From positions 153,457 to 205,091 of the forward strand of contig CALMQX010000036.1 in NCBI GenBank assembly GCA_937873315.1: a stretch of DNA of 51,635 nucleotides. The letters are read 5' to 3'. The stretch's first letter is position 1; every line of letters starts with the position of its first letter. Both the position numbers and the translations under genes were made by a program. A model generated the notes under the pieces. It saw only the letters and a program-made list of their open reading frames with translations, had not been told where the DNA came from and did no database searches. Below are positions 1 to 8,910 of this stretch, one piece after another. Source of the stretch: an uncultured Nostocoides sp. Its GTDB lineage: Bacteria > Actinomycetota > Actinomycetes > Actinomycetales > Dermatophilaceae.

Positions 1-1
1 G

Positions 2-181
2 CAGGCCGACCGGGTCGCCGACCGCATCGAGGCCGGAATGGTCTTCGTCAATGGGGTCGGGCTCGACGCGGCCGAACTGCCGTTCGGCGGGATCAAGCGC
101 TCCGGCTTCGGCCGCGAACTGGGGAGCCTCGGCATCGAGGAGTTCGCCAACCGCAAGCTCATCCGGACCGTGAGTCGCTGA
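2..181 (+). CDS. aldehyde dehydrogenase, C-terminal fragment (cut by window edge)
   Basis: Only the last 59 residues are in the window, so the start is missing. The tail contains the ELPFGGIKRSGFGRELG stretch and ends in EEFANRKLIRTV, which is the normal C-terminus of NAD(P)-dependent aldehyde dehydrogenases of the succinate-semialdehyde or lactaldehyde type. It oxidises an aldehyde to an acid in the cytoplasm. It lies 42 bases upstream of an alcohol dehydrogenase on the same strand, so the two would turn an alcohol into an acid, which the following acyl-CoA synthetase could activate. The exact substrate cannot be read from this fragment. Confidence 0.85.
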   Translation, partial: QADRVADRIEAGMVFVNGVGLDAAELPFGGIKRSGFGRELGSLGIEEFANRKLIRTVSR

Positions 182-210
182 CTAACCCCTCATGAAAACA
201 CTTGATAACC

Positions 211-216
211 AAGGAG
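211..216 (+). promoter_or_regulatory. ribosome binding site of the alcohol dehydrogenase
   Basis: AAGGAG sits 7 bases before the ATG at 224 and settles the start codon in favour of that ATG over the TTG at 218, which would be only 1 base from the site. Confidence 0.7.
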
Positions 217-223
217 ATTGACG

Positions 224-1339
224 ATGAGCATCGACTTCGCCGCCGCAGTGTTCCGGGCCCCCAACCAGCCCCTGACGATCGAGCAGTTGACGATCCCCTC
301 GACGCCTCCACCCGGTGACGTCCTTGTCCGGATGAAGGCCAGCGGGCTGTGTCACAGCGACCTGCACGTCATCGTCGGGGAGTGGGGGGCGCCGACGCCG
401 ATGATCCTCGGACACGAGGGAGCGGGCATCGTCGAAGCGGTCGGTGAGGGTGTGACCGGCCTGGCTCCGGGGGACCATGTCGTCCTGTCCTGGACGCCGT
501 CGTGCCGCCGCTGTCGTTACTGCGTGTCCGGGCGGCCGGTGCTGTGCGACCTCGTGAGCCAGCACTCAGCGAACCACCTGTCCTTCGACGGCAAGACCCG
601 AGTCGCCACGCCCGGAGGGGACGAGGTGTTCAGCTTCGCCGGGTTGGGCACCTTCGGTGAGTGCGTCATGGTGCCCGCCTCGGCGGCCGTCGCGGTGCGC
701 CAGGATGCGCCGTTCGAACAAGCCTCGCTCATCGGCTGCGCCGTGACGACCGGGGTCGGAGCGGTCGTCAATACGGCGCGCGTGCAACCCAGCGAGGTCG
801 TGCTCGTCGTCGGGTGCGGCGGGGTCGGTCTCAACGCGATCCAGGGCGCCCGGTTGGCCGGAGCCCGGCGGATCATCGCCGCCGACCTGTCGGACTCCCG
901 ACTGGAGCAGGCACGTCACTTCGGCGCCACCCACGTCGTCAACACCGGTCGGGTCGGTCTGTCCGAGGCCATCGCCTCGCTGACCGATGGCCGCGGGGTC
1001 GACGTCGCGATCGAGGCGATCGGGCTGCCGCAGACCATCGAGGCGGCGTATGGCGCCTTGGCCCGCGGGGGCCGGGCGGTCGTCGTCGGGCAGGTCGCCG
1101 ACGGCGTGCGGATCTCGATCGACCCCTTTGTCATGTCGGACTCCGAGCTATCGCTCATCGGGTCGAACTATGGCTCCAGCCGCGCCGACATCGACTTCCC
1201 GATGCTCGTCGACCTCTATCTCAACGACCGGCTCGACCTCGACTCGCTGGTCACCCGGGTCATCAGCCTCGACGAGATCAACGAGGGCTTCGACGAGCTG
1301 ACTCGCGGCGTGGGCATCCGCACCGTGATCAGGTGCTGA
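224..1339 (+). CDS. zinc-dependent alcohol dehydrogenase (class III-like MDR)
   Basis: A 371-residue medium-chain dehydrogenase that oxidises an alcohol to an aldehyde with NAD. Visible motifs are GHEGAGIVEAVG with the catalytic-zinc glutamate region near residue 62, the structural zinc cluster CRRCRYC...C near residues 93-107, and the Rossmann motif GCGGVGLNAIQGA near 197. The start is the ATG at 224, preceded by a strong AAGGAG 8 bases upstream; an in-frame TTG two codons earlier is less likely. Length is normal for the family. It begins a tight run of catabolic genes, 3 bases before the acyl-CoA synthetase. The aldehyde dehydrogenase just upstream is its natural partner. The substrate is unknown. 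Confidence 0.9.
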   Translation: MSIDFAAAVFRAPNQPLTIEQLTIPSTPPPGDVLVRMKASGLCHSDLHVIVGEWGAPTPMILGHEGAGIVEAVGEGVTGLAPGDHVVLSWTPSCRRCRYCVSGRPVLCDLVSQHSANHLSFDGKTRVATPGGDEVFSFAGLGTFGECVMVPASAAVAVRQDAPFEQASLIGCAVTTGVGAVVNTARVQPSEVVLVVGCGGVGLNAIQGARLAGARRIIAADLSDSRLEQARHFGATHVVNTGRVGLSEAIASLTDGRGVDVAIEAIGLPQTIEAAYGALARGGRAVVVGQVADGVRISIDPFVMSDSELSLIGSNYGSSRADIDFPMLVDLYLNDRLDLDSLVTRVISLDEINEGFDELTRGVGIRTVIRC

Positions 1340-1342
1340 CCG

Positions 1343-2959
1343 ATGGCCGCCTCACACTCCGCTCCGGTGGCCCGCTCCCTGGTCGCCGCCTGGCGGGACC
1401 GGGTGGACCGGCATCCCGACGGGGTCGCCGTCACCTACTTCGACGGGCGGCTGACCGCCCGGGAACTCGAGGAGCAGTCGGATGCGCTGGCAGTGGCGTT
1501 CGCGGAGTTGGGCACCGATCGAGGTGACCGGGTCGGCATACATCTTCAGAACATTCCGCAGTTCGTCGTCGCCCTCGTGGCTCTGTGGAAGCTCGGGGCC
1601 ACGGCCCTGATCCTCAACCCCATGTACCGGCGGGCCGAGTTGCGCCACCTCGTCGATGACGCGCAGGCGGCGGGATTCATCTGCTCCGATGCCGACCGCG
1701 ACGAGGCCGGCGATGCGCTGGCGGGCGGCAGCGTCCGCTGGATCGTGACCACGTCGGCCCGCGCCTACCAGACCCGCAACGACCCCCGGGCCTTCGCGGA
1801 TCCCGAGCAGCCGACGACATCGACGGACCACGACCTGGTCGACCTCGTCGAGAAACATCGTGGGCATCGGCCGCCCACCATCGAACTGAGCGGCGACGAC
1901 ATCGCGCTGTTGACGTACACCTCGGGGACCACCGGCCCCCCGAAGGGAGCGATGAACACCCACGCGAACCTCCTGGCCGTCACCTCGACGTATGCCGCGT
2001 GGATCGGGCTGGAGCCCGGCGATGTCGTGTTCGCGATGGCGCCGCTGTTCCACATCACCGGTGCCGTGGTGAACGCCACGGTCGCGCTGCTCGGCGACGC
2101 GACGGTGGCCTTGGCGGGCCGGTTCCATCCCGAGATCGCGCTAGAGGCCTTCGTCGAGCACGGGGTGACGACGACGATCGGCTCGATCACGGCCTATCAC
2201 GCCATGGCCGCTGTGCCCTGGGCCGGAGCCGAGCACTTCGCGACGGTCAAGGCGCTCTACTCCGGCGGCGCGCCGATCGCGCCGGCCACCGTCGAGCGGT
2301 TCGAGGAGCGCTTCGGGCACTACATCCACAACGTCTACGGGATGACCGAGACCTCGTCGGCCGTCATCGCCGTCCCGCTGGGGTCGCGCGCGCCGGTCGA
2401 CCCGGCGAGCGGCACCCTCGCGATCGGTATGCCGTTGCCTGGGCTGGTCGCCCACGTCGTCGCTCCCGACGGCACCGCACAGCGGCCGCTGGAGCAGGGC
2501 GAGTTGGAGCTGTCCGGACCGCAGGTGGTGCCGGGCTACTGGCACCGTCCTGATGCGACCGAGGCGACGATGCCTGGCGGCCGGCTGCGGACCGGTGACG
2601 TGGCGATCATGGACGCGGACGGCTGGGTCTACCTCGTCGACCGGCTCAAGGACCAGATCAACGTCTCGGGTTTCAAGGTGTGGCCCCGCGAGGTCGAGGA
2701 TGCGCTCTACGAACACCCGGAGGTTCGGGAGGCGGCCGTGGTCGGTGAACCCGACGACTACCGCGGTGAGAGTGTCGTGGCATACGTGTCTCTCCGGGCC
2801 GGCGGTGAGGTGACCAGTGAGTCCCTGGTGGCCCATGCCCGCGAGCGGCTGGCGGCCTACAAGGTGCCGCGCCGGGTGGAGATTGTCGACGAATTGCCCA
2901 AGACCCAGACCGGCAAGATCCGCCGCAATGTCCTGCGCGAACGAGGGGGAAAACCGTGA
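1343..2959 (+). CDS. acyl-CoA synthetase (AMP-forming, class I adenylate-forming enzyme)
   Basis: A 538-residue cytoplasmic enzyme that would activate a carboxylic acid with ATP and CoA through an acyl-adenylate. The P-loop-like signature YTSGTTGPPKG lies near residues 192-202, the A5 motif VYGMTE near 331, the hinge region LVDRLKDQINVSGFKVWP near 430, and the C-terminal catalytic lysine in KTQTGKIRRN near 526. All core motifs are intact and the length is standard. It starts 3 bases after the alcohol dehydrogenase stop, and its end overlaps the next gene's GTG by 4 bases, so it is translationally coupled. A medium-chain, aromatic or alicyclic acid is possible; the sequence does not decide. 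Confidence 0.9.
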   Translation: MAASHSAPVARSLVAAWRDRVDRHPDGVAVTYFDGRLTARELEEQSDALAVAFAELGTDRGDRVGIHLQNIPQFVVALVALWKLGATALILNPMYRRAELRHLVDDAQAAGFICSDADRDEAGDALAGGSVRWIVTTSARAYQTRNDPRAFADPEQPTTSTDHDLVDLVEKHRGHRPPTIELSGDDIALLTYTSGTTGPPKGAMNTHANLLAVTSTYAAWIGLEPGDVVFAMAPLFHITGAVVNATVALLGDATVALAGRFHPEIALEAFVEHGVTTTIGSITAYHAMAAVPWAGAEHFATVKALYSGGAPIAPATVERFEERFGHYIHNVYGMTETSSAVIAVPLGSRAPVDPASGTLAIGMPLPGLVAHVVAPDGTAQRPLEQGELELSGPQVVPGYWHRPDATEATMPGGRLRTGDVAIMDADGWVYLVDRLKDQINVSGFKVWPREVEDALYEHPEVREAAVVGEPDDYRGESVVAYVSLRAGGEVTSESLVAHARERLAAYKVPRRVEIVDELPKTQTGKIRRNVLRERGGKP

Positions 2960-3762
2960 CAGCACAACAGATTCCCGTCGGTGACGGTCCGAGTCACCGG
3001 CTCCGCGGCCGGGTCGCGATCGTGACCGGCGCGAGCCGGGGCATCGGCCTGGCCATCGCCCAACGACTGGCTGCTGAAGGTGCCCACGTCGCCCTCACCG
3101 CCCGCCAACCCGAACCCTTGGCCGAGGCGGTCAACCTCGTGGCGGCGGGCGGGACCGAGTTGTCCGTATGCGGCTTCGCGGGTAAGGCGGACGACCCCGG
3201 TCACCAAGACGAGGTCATCGCGGGCGTGCTCGCGCGGTTCGGACGGCTCGACATCCTCGTGCTCAACGCCGGAATCAACCCGGCCTATGGACCGCTCCTC
3301 GGCCTCGACCTCGCCGCGGCCCGCAAGATCATCGACGTCAACGTCCTGGCGCCGCTGTCGTGGGCGCAGCGTGCCGTCGCCGCCGACCCCAGCGGCTTCG
3401 CGACCCGCGGCAGCGTCGTCACCATCACCTCGGTGACCGGGGACACGCCCTCGCCCGGCATCGGGATGTACGGCGTGAGCAAGGCCGCGCTGGCCCACCT
3501 CACCAGGACCCTGGCCGCCGAATGTGGGCCGGGGCTTCGCGTCAACGCGGTCTCACCAGCAGTGGTCAAGACGCAGTTCGCCCGCGCTCTCTACGAGGGG
3601 CACGAGGAGCAGACCGCGGCGGCCTATCCGATGCGGCGCCTCGGCCACCCCGACGACGTGGCGGCGGCCGTGGCATACCTCGCCTCGGACGATGCCTCCT
3701 GGGTCACCGGCGAGGTGCTCACGGTCGACGGCGGCCTGACCGCCGCCGGCGGCACCGCCTAG
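2956..3762 (+). CDS. SDR family oxidoreductase (3-hydroxyacyl-CoA dehydrogenase-like)
   Basis: A 268-residue classical short-chain dehydrogenase. TGASRGIG at about residues 24-31 binds the dinucleotide, NAG appears in the LVLNAGIN stretch, and the catalytic Y-x-x-x-K is in MYGVSKAAL near residue 172. The C-terminus GEVLTVDGGL is typical of the family. The GTG start overlaps the stop of the acyl-CoA synthetase. Between an acyl-CoA ligase and an acyl-CoA dehydrogenase, the likely role is oxidation of a hydroxyacyl-CoA or an alicyclic alcohol. The N-terminal 12 residues before the Rossmann strand are slightly longer than usual. Confidence 0.88.
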   Translation: MTAQQIPVGDGPSHRLRGRVAIVTGASRGIGLAIAQRLAAEGAHVALTARQPEPLAEAVNLVAAGGTELSVCGFAGKADDPGHQDEVIAGVLARFGRLDILVLNAGINPAYGPLLGLDLAAARKIIDVNVLAPLSWAQRAVAADPSGFATRGSVVTITSVTGDTPSPGIGMYGVSKAALAHLTRTLAAECGPGLRVNAVSPAVVKTQFARALYEGHEEQTAAAYPMRRLGHPDDVAAAVAYLASDDASWVTGEVLTVDGGLTAAGGTA

Positions 3763-3813
3763 CCCTGACCCCTCACCCGCGCCCCCTGACCCGCATACGG
3801 AAGCGAGCTCCCC

Positions 3814-4998
3814 ATGATCGACCTGCCCCCAGCCGTCGAGGACCTGCGTCTGCGCACCCGCGCGTTCATCCGTGACGAGGTCATCCCCCGCGAACCGGCA
3901 CCGGGCGAACGCCTTGCGCAGGAGACCCGGGATGACCTCATGGCCGCGGCGCGGGCCGCCGGCGTCTTCGCACCCCACGCCCCGAGTGAGTATGGCGGGC
4001 GGGGACTGCCGCTTCGGTACTGGTCACCGATCCTGCAAGAGGCCGGCTACAGCCCGATCGGCCCGAGCGCCCTCAACTGCATGGCCCCCGACGAGGGCAA
4101 CATGCACATGCTCGAACTCATCGCGACGCCCGCGCAGCGGGAGCGCTACCTGGCCCCGCTCGTCTCGGGCGCGGTGCGGTCGTGTTTCGCGATGACCGAA
4201 CCCCATCCCGGCGCGGGATCCGACCCGAGCGCCCTGCGTACGACGGCCACCCGCCGCAACGGCCGGTGGGTCATCAACGGCACCAAACGCTTTATTTCCG
4301 GGGCGATTGGCGCCTCGTTCGCGATTGTCATGGCGGCGACGGAGGACGGGCGCGCGGTGATGTTGCTCGTCGATATGGACCAGCCCGGGGTTCGCGTCGG
4401 CGAACCCATTCACACGATCGACCGCTACATCGACGGCGGTCACCCCTACCTGCACTTCGACGGCTGCGAGGTGGGCGACGACGCAGTCCTGGGCGAGGCG
4501 GGTGAGGGCTTCCGGTACGCCCAGATCCGCCTCGGTCCCGCGCGCCTGACGCACTGTATGCGCTGGCTCGGGTTGGCCCGACGCTCGCTCGACATCGCCC
4601 TGGACCGGGCCAACGAGCGGGAACTGTTCGGTTCCAAACTGCGGGATCTGGGGCTCGCGCAAGGCCTCATCGCCGAATCGGTCATCGACATCGAGACCTC
4701 GGACGCCATCATCGCGTCGACCGCCGCCCTCCTCGAACGCGACCCCAAGGCCGGCTCGGCTCTGTCGTCGGTCGCGAAGGTGCACTGTTCGGAGGCCATC
4801 TATCGGGTCATCGACCGGGCCGTCCAACTCACCGGCGGTGACGGGGTCTCCGACCGGCTCCCGCTCGCGCAGTACCTGGCCGAGGTCCGGCCGTTCCGGA
4901 TCTACGACGGCACGAACGAAACCCACAAGTGGGCTATCGCGCGTCGCGCGTCGAGCCGGCGACAGCGTGAGGTGACGGCTTCGGCGGGGCTGTCATGA
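3814..4998 (+). CDS. acyl-CoA dehydrogenase (ACAD10/11-like)
   Basis: A 394-residue flavoprotein that introduces a double bond between C2 and C3 of an acyl-CoA and passes electrons to electron-transfer flavoprotein. The FAD motif CFAMTEPHPGAGSDPSAL is near residues 123-140, and the C-terminal IYDGTNETHKWAIARR near 365-380 is a normal FAD-contact signature. Its pairing with a downstream aminoglycoside-phosphotransferase-like kinase matches the ACAD10/11 arrangement, where a 4-hydroxyacyl-CoA is phosphorylated and then dephosphorylated and dehydrated to the enoyl-CoA. The stop overlaps the next ATG (ATGA), so the two are coupled. Involvement in 4-hydroxy acid breakdown is therefore an attractive inference. 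Confidence 0.9.
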   Translation: MIDLPPAVEDLRLRTRAFIRDEVIPREPAPGERLAQETRDDLMAAARAAGVFAPHAPSEYGGRGLPLRYWSPILQEAGYSPIGPSALNCMAPDEGNMHMLELIATPAQRERYLAPLVSGAVRSCFAMTEPHPGAGSDPSALRTTATRRNGRWVINGTKRFISGAIGASFAIVMAATEDGRAVMLLVDMDQPGVRVGEPIHTIDRYIDGGHPYLHFDGCEVGDDAVLGEAGEGFRYAQIRLGPARLTHCMRWLGLARRSLDIALDRANERELFGSKLRDLGLAQGLIAESVIDIETSDAIIASTAALLERDPKAGSALSSVAKVHCSEAIYRVIDRAVQLTGGDGVSDRLPLAQYLAEVRPFRIYDGTNETHKWAIARRASSRRQREVTASAGLS

Positions 4999-6077
4999 TC
5001 ACGACCCCGGACGGGGTGGAGGTCGTTCAGCGCGCCGCCGACGCCGCCGGACTGCCGCACCCGCCGCTGCTCGTCCTCGACGCGGTCGCCGACTTCCTCG
5101 ATCGACACCGGCTGGGCAGCGGCCCGCTCGCCTGGCGACGAATCGGTGATGGCCAGTCCAACGTGACCTACCTCGTATGCCGTGGCGACGAGCAGTTCGT
5201 CCTGCGCCGCGGTCCCCGACCGCCGCTGCCTCGCTCGGCCCACAACATGGTGCGCGAGGCGCGAATCCAAGAACTCGTGGCGCGCGAGGGCATACCGGTC
5301 CCGCGGATTCTGGCCGTCTGTGAGGACGACGCAGTCCTCGGAGTCCCCTTCTATGTGATGGAGGCGCTGGACGGCGACGTCGTCACCGACACCCTGCCGG
5401 CGGCGTTGGATGCCGCGCCCGAACGGGCTGCCATCGGTGAGGTCGTCGTCGACACGCTGGTGCAGCTGCACGCCGTGGACGTCGGCACCGGGGAGCTGTC
5501 GTCGTTCGGGCGGCCGGACGGCTACCTGGACCGCCAGGTCGCCACCTTTGCCGGCCTGTGGGAGGTCAACAGCCGTCGCCACCTCCCCCTCGTGAACGAG
5601 GTGGGACAGTGGCTGCGCCGATACCGTCCGGACAGTCAGCGGGCGGCCATCGTCCATGGCGACTTCCGCTTGGGAAACCTCATGTTGCGCCGAGGGGCAC
5701 CGGCCCAGGTGCTGGCCGTCCTCGACTGGGAAATGGCCACCCTGGGTGACCCGCTGGCCGACCTCGGCTATCTCACCGCCACCTGGTCCGAGCCGGGTGC
5801 AACCTCGACCCCGCTTCATCTGTCTCCCGTCACCGGCGGCCCCGGCTTCGCGTCGACCGTCGACCTGTGTGAGCGGTATGCCGCGGCGTCGGACCTGGAC
5901 CTCACCCCCCTGCCCTGGTACCAGACCCTGGCGCTGTGGAAGGCCGCGATCTTCTGCGAGGCGATGTACACGCGGTGGCTGGACGGTCAGCGGCCCGGTG
6001 ACCAGTTCGCGCCGGCCCTGGAGACCGGGGTGCCGCAACTGCTCGAGCAGGCTGTGCGGCATACCGAAAACGGCTGA
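4995..6077 (+). CDS. phosphotransferase family protein (ACAD10/11-type acyl-CoA kinase)
   Basis: A 360-residue protein with an aminoglycoside-phosphotransferase/choline-kinase fold. The nucleotide-binding region WRRIGDGQSNVTYLV lies near residues 43-57, the catalytic loop HGDFRLGNLML near 220-230, and the metal-binding LDWEMATLGDPLADLGYL near 242-259. It overlaps the acyl-CoA dehydrogenase by 4 bases. In human ACAD10/11 the same kinase and dehydrogenase domains are fused and act on 4-hydroxyacyl-CoAs; here they are separate neighbours. Antibiotic resistance is unlikely from this context. It is the last gene of the operon, and a strong hairpin begins at its stop codon. Confidence 0.85.
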   Translation: MITTPDGVEVVQRAADAAGLPHPPLLVLDAVADFLDRHRLGSGPLAWRRIGDGQSNVTYLVCRGDEQFVLRRGPRPPLPRSAHNMVREARIQELVAREGIPVPRILAVCEDDAVLGVPFYVMEALDGDVVTDTLPAALDAAPERAAIGEVVVDTLVQLHAVDVGTGELSSFGRPDGYLDRQVATFAGLWEVNSRRHLPLVNEVGQWLRRYRPDSQRAAIVHGDFRLGNLMLRRGAPAQVLAVLDWEMATLGDPLADLGYLTATWSEPGATSTPLHLSPVTGGPGFASTVDLCERYAAASDLDLTPLPWYQTLALWKAAIFCEAMYTRWLDGQRPGDQFAPALETGVPQLLEQAVRHTENG

Positions 6078-6108
6078 CCGGGTCGACCCACTCGGGTCGA
6101 CCCGGTCA
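6075..6108. terminator. bidirectional terminator-like hairpin
   Basis: A perfect 15-base inverted repeat with a 4-base loop (TGACCGGGTCGACCC, loop ACTC) starts at the stop codon of the plus-strand kinase. It lies between this gene and the convergent minus-strand permease ending at 6125, so it could end transcription from both sides. There is only a short T run after it. Confidence 0.75.
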
Positions 6109-6124
6109 CGGGTTTGCCGAAGCT

Positions 6125-7606
6125 CTAGGCCGTCGGCACCTGGTCCCGCGCGTGCTCGGTCTGCGAGGTCGCCGCCGCGGTGCCGGCCTGGCCGGTCGCG
6201 ATGCGTCGGCGCAGAACCAGCGCCCACCAGGCGACGGCCAGGGCGAGCAGGACCGACAAGGGCAGCAGGTTGGGGCGGAAGTCCGGCAGCAGGATGAGCG
6301 CGGCCATGACGCCGGTGAAACTCACCAGGCCGATCAGATGGGCCGGGCGACGGAATCGGCCGAGGTCGAAGAATCCCGGCTCGGCCGGCGGGAAGTTGCC
6401 CCGGCGATCCGCGATGAGCATGCCGACGGTCGTGAGGATGTACACCCCGATGTAGCCGATGGTGGCCATGCCGAGGATGTAGGCGAAGGCCGCCTCACTG
6501 AACAGCGCGGTGACGAGGAAGAACCCCGAGACGATGGCGACGCCCCAGACCGCCGACGTCGGCACGCGGTGCGTCGGAGAGACGCTGCTCAGCACCCGGG
6601 CGAACGGGGTCATGTTGTCGCGGGACATGGCATACAGGAGCCGGGTCGCGACGAGCATGTTCGCGAGCACGCAGACCAGGATGTTGGTCAGCGCGATCGC
6701 GATGACGATGTCGCTGAACAGGGGCGAGATCTGGGTGGACAGGATCTCCTGGATCGGTGTCGCACTCTCACTCACGGCCGCCCGGTCGCCGATGGTGAGC
6801 AGGAACGTGATGTACATGAAAAACTCGATGACGGCAGCCGTTCCGAGCGCGAGAAACATCGTCCGCGGAATGACCCTGCGGGCGCCCCTGGTCTCCTCGG
6901 CGATGTCCGCCGGTGCCTCAACGCCGAGCAGTCCGAACATCGCACCGAGGCTGGCGACCATCCACGCCAGCAGGTAGGGCGAGGTGGCGGTCTCGCCGTG
7001 CGAAAGGAGGTAGTCCAGCGGCTGGCCGCCACCTTTGACGAGCTTGACGAAGATGAGGACGAACGCCGTGATCCCGACGGTCAGGAAGATCTCCAGCACG
7101 ACGCCGGCGTTGTTGATCGCCGTCGCGAGGCGGATGCCGTAGACGTTGATGAGCACACACACGAGCAGGACCACCGCGGTGAGGCCGACCAGTTGCGGGG
7201 TGCTCGCATCCCACCCCATGAGTCCGGCGAAGTAGACCGAGAAGGTGTATGCGACGCCGGTGAACCCGGAGATGAACCCGATCAGGCCGAGGTACCCGGT
7301 GAACCAACCCAGGCTCGGGTGCACGAGCCGGGTCGTCCATTGGTAGGCATACCCGGCGAGGGGGAGTTTGACGGCCAGGTCGGCGGCGATCATGGCCCAG
7401 ATCGCGAAGACGAGCAGGACCGGCGGCAGGGTCCAGACGAAGGCCGGACCGGCGGTGCTCAGACCGAACCCGAACCCGGCGAAGACGGCGGTCGTCGCGC
7501 TGATGACGGCGAACCCGACACAGAACGACGCGAACGGGCTGACCGATCGGTCGAGCACTTGGGTATATCCGAGTTCCTTGAGGCGGAGATCCTCGTCGCT
7601 GCTCAT
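6125..7606 (-). CDS. APC family amino acid/amine permease
   Basis: A 493-residue integral membrane protein with about 12 hydrophobic segments, beginning with the cytoplasmic MSSDEDLRLKELGYTQ and the first helix FCVGFAVISATTAVFAGF. The pattern matches the amino acid-polyamine-organocation superfamily, which imports amino acids or amines by proton or solute exchange. AGAAGGAG stands just before the ATG and the start overlaps the aminotransferase stop by 4 bases. The adjacent aminotransferase and FAD oxidoreductase suggest that the substrate is an amine or amino acid used for nitrogen or carbon. Substrate not determinable. Confidence 0.88.
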   Translation of the reverse strand: MSSDEDLRLKELGYTQVLDRSVSPFASFCVGFAVISATTAVFAGFGFGLSTAGPAFVWTLPPVLLVFAIWAMIAADLAVKLPLAGYAYQWTTRLVHPSLGWFTGYLGLIGFISGFTGVAYTFSVYFAGLMGWDASTPQLVGLTAVVLLVCVLINVYGIRLATAINNAGVVLEIFLTVGITAFVLIFVKLVKGGGQPLDYLLSHGETATSPYLLAWMVASLGAMFGLLGVEAPADIAEETRGARRVIPRTMFLALGTAAVIEFFMYITFLLTIGDRAAVSESATPIQEILSTQISPLFSDIVIAIALTNILVCVLANMLVATRLLYAMSRDNMTPFARVLSSVSPTHRVPTSAVWGVAIVSGFFLVTALFSEAAFAYILGMATIGYIGVYILTTVGMLIADRRGNFPPAEPGFFDLGRFRRPAHLIGLVSFTGVMAALILLPDFRPNLLPLSVLLALAVAWWALVLRRRIATGQAGTAAATSQTEHARDQVPTA

Positions 7607-8880
7607 GACTGCTCCTTCTCGGGGGTGCGAGCACCGAGCAACTGCTCCAGTGCGGTGGCGGTGGATTCGATGTCGGTCTCGGTGTGCGCCGCACTGAGGA
7701 AGACCTTCCCCGACGGCATGAAGTGGTGGCCGCGCGCCAACATGCCGGCCAAGATCTCGCCCCAGAGGCCGCCGGTGCCGTGCAGACCGGTGCCTCCGGA
7801 GGCGGGGACGTACTGCATGAGCGAGCCGATCCGGCGCAGGCTGCCGCCGTCCGGGACGCTGTCGAGGACGCCGCCGACGCGGTCGTGGAATGTCGCGGAG
7901 ATGGTTTCGAGCGCGTCATAGAACCCGGGCTCGGCCAGGGCTGCCATGGTCGCTTCGACGGCCGCGAGGGCGATCGGGTTCGCGTTGAACGTGCCGGCGT
8001 GGGTCACGCCGGTCGTCACCTGGTCGATGAGGTCGGCCCGGCCGACGACGGCGCTCTGGGTGAACCCACCTGCCATGGCCTTGCCGAAGACGGACAGGTC
8101 CGGGCGAACGCCATAGCGTTCCGCCGCTCCACCGCGGGCGATCCGGAACCCGGTGATCACCTCGTCGAAGATGAGGACGACGCCGTGGCGGTCGCACAGC
8201 GATCGCACCGTCGTGAGGAACTCCGTCGTGGGTTCGTGGACGCCGGCATTGCTCATGACCGGATCGAGGAGGACAGCAGCGATGTCGCGTTCGGCAGCCG
8301 CACCGAGCACCGTTTCGATGCCGGCCACATCGTTGAAACGGGCCATGACCAGGTCGTCGAGGACACTTGGGGACTGGCCCGCGGACGCCGGCATCGCCGG
8401 CCCGTATGCCGCGAGCTCGTCCATCCCGGCATACACGGTGTCGTGCCAGCCGTGATAGCTCGAGGCGAACTTGACGACCCGCCGCCGCCCGGTCGCGGCG
8501 CGAGCCAGGCGGAGGGCGACCTGGACGGCCTCGGTGCCCGAGTTGCTCCACAGGAGCCGCTCCCCGTGCGGGACGGCCGCGAGCACCGCCTCGGCGGCTC
8601 GGTACTCGAGCTCGTGGCCGGTGCCGACGACCTGCATTCGGGGCAGCATCTCGGCGACGGCGGTGACGATTCGAGGGTCGCTGTGGCCGAGGACGATGGG
8701 TCCCCACGCCAAGACGTAGTCGATGTAGCGGTCGCCGTCGAGGTCGACGACGTGGGCGCCGCGGGCCCCGCGGACGAACAGCGGGTGCGGCAGCATCGCG
8801 GCGCGCAGGCCGGAGCCGACGCCGCCGCCGACGCTGCGTCGAGTGCGGTCGAAGGCGATTCGGGAGGATTCCAGTGCCAT
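7603..8880 (-). CDS. class-III PLP aminotransferase (glutamate-1-semialdehyde aminotransferase-like)
   Basis: A 425-residue pyridoxal-phosphate enzyme. Visible are the phosphate-binding SGTEAVQVALRLAR, the cofactor aspartate in LIFDEVITGFR, and the Schiff-base lysine in FGKAMAGGF. It resembles the glutamate-1-semialdehyde 2,1-aminomutase group but lies in a transport and oxidation context, so a catabolic transaminase or a mutase on another substrate is more likely than heme synthesis. I prefer the ATG at 8880; a GTG at 8910 directly after the upstream stop would add ten residues (MRAGRQAYTT) that do not look like family sequence. The stop overlaps the permease start. Confidence 0.85.
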   Translation of the reverse strand: MALESSRIAFDRTRRSVGGGVGSGLRAAMLPHPLFVRGARGAHVVDLDGDRYIDYVLAWGPIVLGHSDPRIVTAVAEMLPRMQVVGTGHELEYRAAEAVLAAVPHGERLLWSNSGTEAVQVALRLARAATGRRRVVKFASSYHGWHDTVYAGMDELAAYGPAMPASAGQSPSVLDDLVMARFNDVAGIETVLGAAAERDIAAVLLDPVMSNAGVHEPTTEFLTTVRSLCDRHGVVLIFDEVITGFRIARGGAAERYGVRPDLSVFGKAMAGGFTQSAVVGRADLIDQVTTGVTHAGTFNANPIALAAVEATMAALAEPGFYDALETISATFHDRVGGVLDSVPDGGSLRRIGSLMQYVPASGGTGLHGTGGLWGEILAGMLARGHHFMPSGKVFLSAAHTETDIESTATALEQLLGARTPEKEQS

Positions 8881-8910
8881 GGTCGTGTATGCCTGCCTGC
8901 CGGCCCGCAC

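Noticed and set aside
4902-6227. 441-residue open frame on the minus strand
   Set aside because: It is antisense to the kinase gene with its HGD and LDWE motifs and has no family features.
6152-7921. 589-residue open frame on the plus strand
   Set aside because: It is antisense to the permease and aminotransferase, with a charged, low-complexity product; a by-product of high GC.
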